A stretch of 64,000 nucleotides of DNA from contig JAQSEB010000187.1 in assembly GCA_030063045.1 (NCBI GenBank), positions 620,001-684,000 of the forward strand, read 5' to 3'. Shown here in pieces: positions 35,695 to 47,000 of the stretch. Made by a program: the position numbers and the translations under genes. Below the pieces are notes generated by a model. That model was not told the origin of the DNA. It was given only the letters and a program-made list of their open reading frames with translations, and searched no databases. How positions within the stretch are numbered: the first letter of the stretch is position 1; each line of letters begins with the position of its first letter. This DNA is from Pratylenchus scribneri (Eukaryota > Nematoda > Chromadorea > Rhabditida > Pratylenchidae).

Positions 35695-36123
35695 TTATTT
35701 AATCACATATTCTGTTGAATCCACCGAATTTGTGTGCCTTTCCATTTCCCCAAATAAGATGTGGCCATTCAACTCACATTGAAAGGTGGCCATTTTCAAG
35801 GCACCTAGGCCGCATTGATTTATGCCATTCGGCCAAAGCGCGCAATTTTGGGGGTCAAAAGGGCGATGGCCGCAATTAAAGCTTTTCCATTCCTCGCCTT
35901 CACCTTTTCGCGGACAATGGGCGCAAATATATAAATAAATATGGAAAAAGGGAAGGAAATGCCCACTGGCACCTTTCACCCTCCTCACCCATCCGGACAC
36001 CTTTCCACATTTTCCACACTTCCTTTTGGCACTCGAAATTGGCCCATCAAATAGAAGGTTGGGCCAATTACCAATGCAAAAGATTGGGTAGGGGCCAAAT
36101 GAATGAAAGTGGGAATGGGCCAA
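35695..36123 (-). CDS. Hypothetical Cys-rich frame
   Basis: A minus-strand open frame of 142 codons whose C-terminal half looks protein-like: CGKCGK, CAHCPRK, FNCGHRPFDPQNC, NQCGLGALKMATFQC, then GHILFGEMERH. The 5' part (SHFHSFGPYPIFC) is less convincing, and an overlapping frame upstream starts with a possible signal-like MASNLSSFLMF. No splice sites support a longer model and I recognise no domain. It may be a chance frame in a C/G-richer patch. Confidence 0.22.
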   Translation of the reverse strand: MAHSHFHSFGPYPIFCIGNWPNLLFDGPISSAKRKCGKCGKVSGWVRRVKGASGHFLPFFHIYLYICAHCPRKGEGEEWKSFNCGHRPFDPQNCALWPNGINQCGLGALKMATFQCELNGHILFGEMERHTNSVDSTEYVIK

Positions 36124-37773
36124 ATGAAACAGAGGAGAGGGCCAATCTGCTTCTGCCCAATAATGGTTGAATTGTTAGATGAATGAAAATGAGAAACAAA
36201 CATTAAAAATGAAGACAAGTTTGAGGCCATTTTCCCTCTTGAATTTTCTTCTCTTAAATGATTAAAATTATTGTAGGCTTGTTCCCATTATATTTTGACA
36301 ATCTTTCGCTTTCTATTTCCTTGATTTATTAAATTAACAAATTTAATTGTTACCAATTTTATTTCTGCAAGGCTTCAGTCTAATTCACGAGGCTTTAGCC
36401 ATTAATTCTTAAACTTTGGTAATTGTTTAATTTTATTTAATTATTTCAAACTTGGCAACATTCATTTCTACCTAGGCATTCAAATCAAATTTAGTACAGT
36501 TAATTAATGACGAGACTACATTTAATTCCCGGATTTTATTTCATATTTATATCTTCTCTGATGAAATGATTAAAAAATTTTGTTTCCCTCCTTCATTATC
36601 ATTAGGATATTATTTATTGAGAATCTTTCACTTTTCCAAAGCACTCTATAAATTGTTTTTCATTAGCAAATTAATTTGTTAATTAATTTTAATTTTGACT
36701 AATTTTCCTTCGAGGCTTCAAGCCATTTCATTATATTGGCTATTAATTTTTAATGTTTAATTTATTTAATTATTTTAAAACTGGCGACATTACTACAATC
36801 TCTGCCTGCCTGCGGGCATTCAAAATCAAATTTGGCACAATTAAAAACAAGGCAATAATTAAATGAATGAATGCATGCTCGCGGGGAGGAATCCCCCATC
36901 CAAAGAAGTCAATTTGTGGCCACCGCACCAAATGGCCCTTAAGCGCTTTTAATTTGTCTAATGCACTCTCATTTGTGGCCCTTAACTGTGTGTGAGTGTT
37001 TGTTTCGCACCCATCCACAGCCGCCTTTTCGGCCCCCTTCGGGGCGGTGGGTTGGTTAATTAATTTTATTAGTTAGTCGTCCCCCCCACCCGACTGCACC
37101 CATGCCAGCCATTTCAGCCTTCTCCTCAATGGCCTTGGCAATCAATTAAGCCATTGAAGGGGGGAAGGGGGGGGGGGCTCACGGATTGCCGCTTTAAACG
37201 GCCCCCTTCTTTCATTCTCGAGCGGCCCCCAGCTTTTTGCCTTTTCAATGGCCCATCATTTCATTCATTTGCCTTTCAAAATGCCATCCATCCATCCTTC
37301 ACTTTGGAATGTTCCAAAAGTCTCATTTAAAAACATTTGTTCAGCACTGATTCATTTTCCACTTTTCCCTCATTATCTTTGATTTGGCTTAATCTATGCC
37401 TTCGAAAATATGTCCTTCTGAACCCAATTAGCTATTAAGTTTAGATTACCAATTTTGGCATCCTTTTTACCATATTTTCTCTATTAGAAGACCCAGAATT
37501 TTTCAATTACCCTCAAAAGAGAGGGCTACTAAAGAAGAGGAAGTTGGCATTTTCAATTGTTTTTAAAGCATTTTTTCCCATTTTAGGCTTATTAATTTCA
37601 CTCAAAATTATGCGAATTTTAACAAACATTTTCAATGAGGATGATTAGAGAAAAGCTTGTACTGGATATTTTCCAAAGAACTTTAGATCGAATTATTTCA
37701 TTGCTTAAAATGTGGAACAAGCTACACAAAATGTACTTAAAATGGGTAGGGAACAATTGAGAGAACCGCCGAT

Positions 37774-38114
37774 TGATTGAGTATTTGCATTAGTTTTTGG
37801 CCAATAGCTCAACGAGGCTCTAACCAATCCAAGGAGGCGATGTACCGATTGAAAGCTCTAAATAAGCTCTACAAAGTGGATATAAAATTGTCCTTTTTTA
37901 ATTTAGTTATTTGTTTTTGAGTATGATGAATCTAAATTTTTAATTGATTTTGAGGAATGGCCACTTATTTTATCAAATTATTAAAATTATCAAAAATTAA
38001 AAAGGCCACTTTTTAGAGGGCATAGACATAGATGCCTTTCCAATGGCATATTGCCTTCCCAAATCGGTTGCTCGATTGTTGAGCTATGCCAAAAAATAAT
38101 CCGGGCACTCAATT
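37774..38114. mobile_element. Foldback element family A, copy 5
   Basis: Begins GATTGAGTATTTGCATTAG and ends CCGGGCACTCAATTG; arms GGCGATGTACCGATTGAAAG and GCCTTTCCAATGGCATATTG flank an AT-rich core with no open frame. Confidence 0.8.
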
Positions 38115-39872
38115 GTCTCATTTCCTTTGTCATTAAAGCATAAAATTCCTTCCAAAAATATGCCAAAACTGAATAAGTAGCAAAATATGGCCAAATAATC
38201 GAGCCAAAAGGATGGCCAAAAACAACAACAATTTTGTCCATTCCCTTCCCCTCCTTCCCTTTTTGCGGTTGGCCCTCTTTCCCTCCCGCCCGCAGCACTA
38301 ATTAATTCGGGGCTCCAATTAGGAGGAGGCGGACAGCGGCGGGCAAAACAGAGATTGGAATTGGCACGCCATTAGGGAATGTGGAGGGACCCCGCCGGCT
38401 GACTCCTCTATTCTGACGAATTTGGGAAGGAGGGGAATGGAGGGAGGGGAATGAATGAGTGAATGCGCGCAAAATTAATCCAATTAGCCCATCGATCGCC
38501 GCCACCACCGCATTTTTGTGAAATTACTTTGAATTAAATGAATTTGAAAATGAATGAATGGCGGAACTGTAAGAGGGGGGCACCTTTTAAAATTTTTAGG
38601 CGCGCCTCTAATTAAAAGAGCCATTTTTAAGGTGGTAAAGTCATTTGGCCCTGTACATTATTTATTTTTGGGCCATTTTCCCAATTTAATCGGAATTTGT
38701 CTGGATCAAAATAAATATTTGCCATAAGCGGCCGTTCTCTTCGATTAAAGTGAGAAGCCATTTTGGCCTCGTCATTTTCAATAATATTCCCTTTAATATT
38801 TCATTAACCATTACCCGTCACTTTTGGAAGGACTTTTCCCAATCGACTATTCTCTCCCTATCAAATTAAATCCTCCTTTTGGCACATATGTGGATATCTT
38901 AAAAGGTGCCAAATGTGTCCAATTGGCCTAAATTTGATTGGTTCCGCTAACTTTCCTTCAATAATTGCCGCCAAATTGCCGGCCATCTTTTCTATCAAAT
39001 TTCCCAATTTTCTCAACATTTTATTTATTCCCAGCTGGCCAAATCCATTTCCCTCATTCCGCACTTTACCAAATCCCCCTCTCTTTTCGCCTTCCTTTTT
39101 GCTTCCAGCTAATTAGTAGTCCCAAAGGAAAGAAGCTAGATTTTGATTGCGGCTGACGGTCAATTTGGCGCACTGATGGCTGGCTCATTAGTATCCCTTA
39201 ATGTGATGAATTTCCCTAAAAAATGGCAAAAGTGCCAAACAAATAATCGCAACGGATCCAAAATATTTGATTTGATCTTTCGGTTGCCAATCCCAAACCA
39301 TTTTTTGACCATTCTCCCAACTTTCACTCAGATGCTTTAGATTTTTGGCCAAGGTTGAATGGCCAAATTTAAGCTTAATTTAATGCCTATGATATTCAGG
39401 GTCAAAAATTCCTTACAACTTTGTTTTAAAATGATCCAAAATTTTCTTTTCGATGATTAGGTTTTTACTGACTAATTTATTTCCTCCTTAATTTGCCATC
39501 CTCCACAGTTTCTGCCGGGCCCTCTCCTATTTTTGCGCCATTCGTAAAAGTGTCCCTCAACCCCACCACCATCAACACCATCAAATTAATTGCCATGGAA
39601 AATAAATAATTACGCGGTCCAGGCGACGACGGCAAAAATCAGGCGACCTTCCAAGCACAGCCCTCCCCCAAGGGGCTAAGCAAGGGCATTTTTATTATTA
39701 TTTGGCGGCTGCTGGCCACAAGCTTAATTGGCAAATGAAAATGAATGAATTGGGGAGGAGGAGGAGGCAATTTCCGCACATTTCCAACATATTTACACTG
39801 TTTGCCCCCAATAAAATGATTTTAAAAGAATTAATGCCAAAAGGCGATAGATGGTATGTTAAAGAGAAGCCA

Positions 39873-40200
39873 TTTCAATATTTGTCCAATTCTTTTGGTT
39901 ATAAACTCATAGAGAAAATTACCAAATCTCGGACGGGATACCATTGGAAAGCTCTAAAAGTCCTCCAGAAAGTGGTCAAAAATTATTATGAAATTCACCT
40001 TCTAAATTTATTTATTTCTTTTAAATAATCATGAATGTATTGGGAAAAGCTGCTTATTTTGAAAATGTTATAAAATTTCAAATTTTTTATAAGGCCACTT
40101 TTTAGAGGAGATTTATGGTTTTCGAAAGGTATATCACCTTCCAAAATTGGTTGCTTCCCTATTGAGATATGTCCGAAAGAATGATGGCAAACATTGGCAC
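39873..40200. mobile_element. Foldback element family A, copy 6
   Basis: Arms GGATACCATTGGAAAGC ... GTCCTCCAGAAAGTGG and GGCCACTTTTTAGAGGAG ... GAAAGGTATATCACC; the right end is GAGATATGTCCGAAAGAATG. Confidence 0.75.
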
Positions 40201-40372
40201 TAAATTTATTAACATATTTTTGATTTAAGATTTTTCCCAATTTTTTTATAATTTTAAAATTTAATCCATTCTGAATTACAAAATGCTAAATTCTTCCAAA
40301 TTTATTCGCCATTTAAATAGATGTGGCCAAGGCCAATTAGCGAGTTTTCCTCATCCAATTCCGTAGCTGGCT

Positions 40373-40397
40373 GGAGGCCGCCCTGAAGGCAGCCTCC
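40373..40397. other. GC-rich hairpin
   Basis: GGAGGC at 40373-40378 pairs with GCCTCC at 40392-40397, and GCC/GGC continue the stem after one mismatch around a CTGAA loop. Function unknown; it is isolated in AT-rich spacer. Confidence 0.5.
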
Positions 40398-41514
40398 GGC
40401 GAATGACGATCCGGCAAATTTGTTAGCCCCCAGCCCCAAAATTTAGTGAAAAGAATTAAAGCCATTCCCCTTCCCTCCTTCCCCCGTCGAATGCCGCCAT
40501 TGGCTTAGTTAGTTAGGGGGCCAAATTAGCGGCGTCCTAACGAAAATGGGATGGCCAATTCCCCCTTCCACCCATGATGTGCTGCATCAAAAGGAGGGGG
40601 AATTGGGAAGGAGGAAGGAAGGAAGGCCCAATGGAATTAAGTTGTGCCCCCGCGACTTTATTTGGCCGGGGCCAAAGTCGGCCAAATAAGCAGCAATGTG
40701 GGGAGGGGGGTGGGCGGCTGATTAGCCGATGGATGCCTCCAGCCAATTAGGCGCCCGTTTGGAATTTTGTTGTGTGGCCAAATTGCGGCAAAGCCAATGG
40801 ATGGAATTGGAATCTGCGAGGCACATTTTATAATAAAATTCAACTAATTTTGGGCCATTTTATTTTGACGGTGGACAAATGCCCATTTTTGATGTGTTAA
40901 ATAATCTTCTTCATTTATTGACAGCCGCGCAAAATGACCTCTCCTCTTTCGTCAGAATATTCTCCCCACAATAATTTACACTCAATGTGATGAAAATCAC
41001 ATTCATTCATTGCCATTCCTCTTTACTTTTTTTTGGCATTTTTCATGGTTGATTTAATTCACCGACCCTCCTTGAAAATATATTTTTTCCCTTCAATAAA
41101 GGCGCCGATTATGCGGATTTGACCTCTGCCGGTACCAAATTTTTATTTGCAGCGGAATAATTGGCATCCAAAAAGGGCAGATTGAGTTTGGCGCATATTT
41201 TTTTTGCCCAGGAGGCAAAACCACAGGAGTCAAAACCATCTTTAGGGGCAAATCAAACGCTCATTTTTCCCGCATAAAATGGGGAATCCTCCTCATTCAC
41301 AATTCACACATATTTTACACTTTTATCCTTTTCCGCAAATTCATTTAATCCTTTTCTCATTATTAATGTCGAATATTACCGTGCATTTTTGTAGATTTTC
41401 CTGATTTTTTGCTTCTTAAAAATTTCCATAAAATTATTCATTTTTTTACCCTGTAGCCCCCAGCTTGTAGCTGGGTAGCCCAATTTGCCGCTGTTTATTA
41501 TTATAATTTATCAT

Positions 41515-41795
41515 TATCAGGGACTGAACCAATTTTGATAATCTTTATATAAAATTAAAGAGTAGACTTTTGGCTATCTAATGAAATTAATTTTATTAAA
41601 AGTGGCGCAAAATTGATGGAACTGTACACAAAAAAAACATTGAAAATTTTTCTATTCCATTGTTAATTAAAAGTCATTTTAATGTTTTTGAATCAATTTA
41701 AATAAAATTAATATAATTAGATAGCCAAAAGTCTGCTCTTTAATTTGATATTAAATTTATCAAAATTGCTTCACTCATTGATGAGTTATTACGGC
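41515..41795. mobile_element. Foldback element family B, copy 2
   Basis: The best preserved family B copy: left arm GACTGAACCAATTTTGATAA, AGAGTAGACTTTTGGCTATC; right arm AGATAGCCAAAAGTCTGCTC, ATCAAAATTGCTTCACTC. The arms are clear reverse complements around a core of about 150 bp. Confidence 0.8.
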
Positions 41796-42529
41796 GGCAA
41801 TTTGGGGATATCTTATTTACCTGCTACATAATTTCCCTTCAGCAATTTCCAAATTCATTTGCCCTAATGGGTGCCCTCGAATATTACAGTAATAAATATA
41901 AAAATTCATGTTTTTACTGCCCAAATATGTGTCCTACTGAAGCCTTTAATTGCGGCGAATGAATGTGTTAGATTCGTTGAAGCATGTTTAAAACAGGCCC
42001 CCCCACCCCTTTTTAAAAGGTGTCCGGGAGCAACACATTTAGGCAAAAAGGGGGCCATTAGTGCCATTTTGGCGCCCTCAGCCAAAAGGGGGCATGGCAA
42101 TTTGCACGATTATTTAGTACCCCAATTCAGCCAACCACAACCAAACCGTTGTGCCCAAAACCAACTTCCCATCAGCCAAGCTCAAATAATTTTGTGCCGC
42201 CCTTAATTTCGGCCATGCCACCATTTACTTAGGTCGGTACCCCCAATGTGTGTATGTTGTGCGCGCTGGGCCGTGAAATATTAGGCTAAACACAGCGGTG
42301 GGAATAAAGCCTGTGTTAAATGGTGAAAATGGGCGCAAAGGCCTCACTAAAATTTTAAGCCTAATGTTTAGTTGATAGAGGTTTTTTCAAATAACCCAAA
42401 GGCAAATGGGAAATTGGCATCCACGATCTACGCTAAAACATTTTATCTTCAACAAAAACCAAACAAAATAGGGCAAAATTATGGAATATTAGCTTATTTT
42501 AGGCCTATGTATTTCAAGAGTATAATCAG

Positions 42530-42735
42530 TAAATAAATTAGTTCAAAGTAGATTTTAAACCAAGATTTTCTCAATATCCGATTTTCGGTTTTTGAAAAAT
42601 TTTCGCTTTTCCGGTTTTTCCGGTTTTTCCTATTTTCGTTTATTTTTAACAAAAATTTTAAAATTCTTTTATTTCATCGATTTTCTGAAATGTAAATTAA
42701 GCTTAAAGGAAATAATCGAAATTGAAGCCATATAT
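42530..42735. mobile_element. Family D ACCGG-rich repeat, copy 2 (inverted)
   Basis: Reverse orientation relative to copy 1: TTTTCCGGTTTTTCCGG and TTTCATCGATTTTCTGAAA. No open frame. Confidence 0.6.
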
Positions 42736-44011
42736 AAAATCGTTTCGAATCATGTTTGAATTTTTCCCGTCAGAATTGGCTATAATCATTAAAAGGCCAT
42801 ATGAATTATTCTTCCCAATAAATATTTGTTCATCCACCATAATTTATTCCATTCTTCAATTCTTTGTCCCCCAATTCCCTCTCACAAATTTTCATATTCT
42901 TAACAAATTAGGTGAAATTCTGGCCAATGAATTTGACATTGACATATCAACAATTGAAGGACCAACAAAAATTGTTTCTTCTTCATCTCAAATTTCATTC
43001 CCCCTTTTCCCGCATTCATATTCCCCTTCCCTCCCCTCATTCATTTAAATTGCCTTGGGCGGCCTTCACCCTCCAACAATTATTACGGTATACCAAAAAG
43101 TGTACAAATGAGGAGAGGCGAACCAATATTCTTTTGGGAATGACCCCAATTTTTGTAATGCCATAATTGTGGCCGCCGCCATATTCGGGGGGAATTATAT
43201 TTGGTGGGGAGGGGACCCTGAAAATTGGCAATATTTCCTTCCCTCTGCCACCCTTTCACCCTTGGGCCCTCATTTCTTCGAAAGGGTGGTATTAATAATT
43301 TGACCAAATTTGGGGCATTAAAGGGGAAGAAAATGTTTATCTGGACCCGGCCTATTCTACAAATGAACTTTCGAGGCAAGGCCCCGGACCTCCTCCTCGC
43401 CTCCTTGTTGCCCGCTGATTAGCCCCGGTTGTCGCTTCGCCACTCTCTGCCCCCAATTTCCCTCCTCATCAGAGAATGGCTCGTCATTTGCAAATTCATT
43501 CGGGCCATCGGCCACTTCTGTGGACAAATCCAATTGCCTTCTTCCTCATTTCCCCTCCTCCCCTTAATTTATCAACCCGGGGGCACTTGTGAACAACTTT
43601 TGGCTGACTTGGGCGGCACCCTCTGTGGCCATAGGCAGCCGAAAATCCAATTTTTATTCCCGCAAATACACACAAATTCACAAATTAGGCGCGAAGAGGC
43701 AGCCGCTGGCCGACCGCATAATTTCGGCGGGTCCCTTTTCCGCATTTAAGCCACATTTCCTCTACTAACAAATTTTCCCCATCCATCCTAAATTCCTTCA
43801 TTCATTTCGCCAACTTGACTATTACAATATACGTACAAAATGAAGAAAAGGAAGAAATGTGCCAATTTAACATTTTGAGCAAAAACTTCAAGGAATTTTT
43901 CATTATAGGTCTTCGACGTTGGCTTTTTCCATTCCAAATAAATTGCCAAATTTGTTCACTTTATTACATTCATTTATCATTTATCATTTATCATCTTTAT
44001 ACATTTGAAAA

Positions 44012-47000
44012 ATGGCCGATCCTGCGGCATTTTTCTCTGCTGCTCCATCTTCTTCAAGCCGGGCAAATTCACCAATCAACAGTGCGGCTGGCAGCTTTTT
44101 CGCTTCTAATTTCTTCGCCTCATCAGCTGCAGGTCACTTTATCTTTTATTTGTATTTCATCTAAATAATTCCGCCTGTTTGTGTTTTCGCTTAGAATAAT
44201 TTCGCCTGTTTGTGTTTTCGCTTAGAATAATTCCGCCTGTTTGTGTTTTCGCTTAGAATAATTCCGCCTGTTTGTGTTTTCACTTAAAATAATTCCGCCT
44301 GTTTGTGTTTTCGCTTAGAATAATTCCGCTTGGTTTTGTGTTTTCGCTTAGAATAATTCCGCCTGTTTTGTTTTCGCTTAGAATAATTCCGCCTGTTTGT
44401 ATTAATTCCGCCTGTTTTGTATCTCATTAATAAGCATTCTTTCCTTTCTCAACATAATCAAATCATAATTATTCCCAATCAAATTTTGAAGGTGATTTCC
44501 TCAATTCACTTGGCGTCAATTCTGCTTCGTCTCCATTTTTCTCCTCTTCACATTGTGCAGCAACAAGCAGTCAAAATCAAGCTGGCAGCAGCCAACAAAT
44601 GTTGGCCCGAAATAGCACAAAAACATTGAAGTGTCCGAAATGCAATTGGCATTATAAATACCAAGAAACATTGGAAATACATATGAAGGAAAAACATGCC
44701 GATCAGGAGGTGGTTGATAGAAATTAGGATATTAGAAAACAAATATAAATGAATGAGAAGCCTATTTTGACAAAATAGACAGGACTGCTGAATTATTACC
44801 ATAAAACCTCTTTTAATACCTCATAATTATTTTTAAACCCCTCAATAATTGGATAAATTGGGGTCTAAATTTGGTGTCATTTTTGAACAAATTATAGTGG
44901 CTTTAATAAAGCTTTATTAGGGAAAATTCACTCTTCAGAAACTATGGAGTTTAAAGTCGAGTGAAGTGAAAAGTGGAATGTGAATTAAAGAGTTTATACG
45001 GTATTTCAAATTAAGAAAAAAATTAGACTATTTTATGAAATAAATTCCATCTAAAATAGGTGGTTTGCATGTTTTGCGTGGAGAATCAAGCCCACCCCAA
45101 ATTGGCCCGCGGTGAGACCTATTCCTGTGGCTATAAGCCCTACAGATGTGAATTGTGCAAATATTCCACAACAACAAAGGGCAATTTGTCCATTCATATG
45201 CAATCGGACAAACATTTGCATGCCCTTCAAGAAATCCCACAATCATTGGCTGCCGCAGCAGCGGGTCCCACAAAAATAATTCAAATTAAAAATATTTGAT
45301 TTAATTTAGGCCATTCCCAACTATTACTTGGCCAATTCGGCCAAATGTCCCCGAATTCATTTGATTCCGCAATTTCCGCCGGAATTCCATCATTCAATGG
45401 CACAAATGGGACAGCCGCTCTTCAATGCTTAATTTGTTTGAGCTTTTCGACGGATCGACTTGATGAAATGATGGCACATTTGGACAGAGACAGGGGACAA
45501 CCCCAAGAGGGGGATATTGCCGCATTGCATGGATATTTTCAGGCAAGTTTGCATAACAAAATATTGATTGAATGACTTAATTAATTAATCACATTTTTTT
45601 ATTCAAATTTAATGAATAATTGCTTTGGACTAGAAAGTGTATTTAAAGTTCTAAAAATTGAATTTACCAATGTCTAAAAATAATCTAATTGAGGCCATAT
45701 AACTTGGCCAAATCAGGCTTATTTAAGATTACTATGTTCCGAGTCTATTTTTTAACACTTGCCACTTTTTAAAGCTAATCCTAAAGGCTCTTAAACTTTA
45801 TTATGGCCAAATTATATGCCATAGATAAAATTTTTCGGTAAATCCAACCATTTTCTTCCAACTAATTTTAATATTATTTCCTTTCTAATATTATTTCAAA
45901 TAAAATAGTATTTAATCTCAATTTTCAGTGCCTCCTCTGCCCGTACAGCACAAATCTGAAGGCCAATTTCCAGTTGCACACTCGAACGGATAAACACCTT
46001 CAACGAGTCCAATTGGTCAGCAAACTTTCCCATCAAATCCTCTCCTTTACCAATTTAATTGCGGCCTTCGGCGTTCATTTCAAAAAGGATTTGGGGTGGT
46101 TTTGGTTTTGAGATGCATCCCATTCCCTCAGCCTTAAAACATACAACAACATTTTAGGGTGGATTGCTCGCCTTTTAAATTCATTTAATTTGGATCTTTC
46201 CACTGGGTTTACCCCCTCACCTATTTGCGCGCTTAATGAGCCGGGTCGGGGCGGCGATCTGAAGGGTTTCGCAAACAATTCAACCTCCCAACAATTTCCT
46301 TCACCTAAATGAGAATTCCTAATTCATCCAAAATGCATCCTCTCATTTACAGATCAATCATTTGCGCGAGGCCAGTGCCCTGCTCAGTCCGGCTGAACAA
46401 TTCGCTCGGCTTGGCTCACTGAAAAGTGCCATCCAAGTTCGGTGCCAACCTTGCCAGGAGATCTTCTCTTGGTATGTGGCGAATTTATTGGACTTTGTAT
46501 ATTTTTGAGGGATTTAGGGGCAAATGGATAGCCCCAACTTTTCGTCATTTATAATAACTTATCAACTTAACCAATTTTGATCATTTTGCTACCAAAATAA
46601 AGAGAATAATTTTGGCTATCTAATAATCTTAATTTTATTCTAATTGGTTCAAAAATATTGGAATTATTTTAAAAAAAATCCATTTAAATGACCTTTATTA
46701 TGGATTAGTGAAATGTTCTGTCATTTTTGGGCATAACTCTCTCAATTCTGAACCAATCTAAATAAAATTAATATTATTAAATAGCTAACAGTCTATTCAA
46801 AAATTTTTTACTAAAATCATCAAAATTGGTTCAGTCCTTGACCTTGATGAGTTAAAAAGGGCACCAAGTTTGGCTTCTCCAGGAGCAAACAATAAATGGG
46901 AAAAGCCTCCTTCTTTGCCCCCCAATTGCTATTAGCCCTTCGATTCTTCGCCTCGATCGTAAAATGGGCGGTGGTGGCGGTATAGGAAAAGGGAGGAGGA

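Larger units (their letters stand above)
33483..44011. other. Long intergenic/regulatory interval before the zfh-2 exons
   Basis: No supported exon apart from a weak Cys-rich frame at 35695-36123. Contains family A copies at 35.3, 37.8 and 39.9 kb, family B at 41.5 kb, family D at 42.5 kb, a poly(G) run near 37165 and many GGCCATTT/AAATGGCC words. An upstream zfh-2 promoter or non-coding exon could lie here but cannot be pinpointed. Confidence 0.5.
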
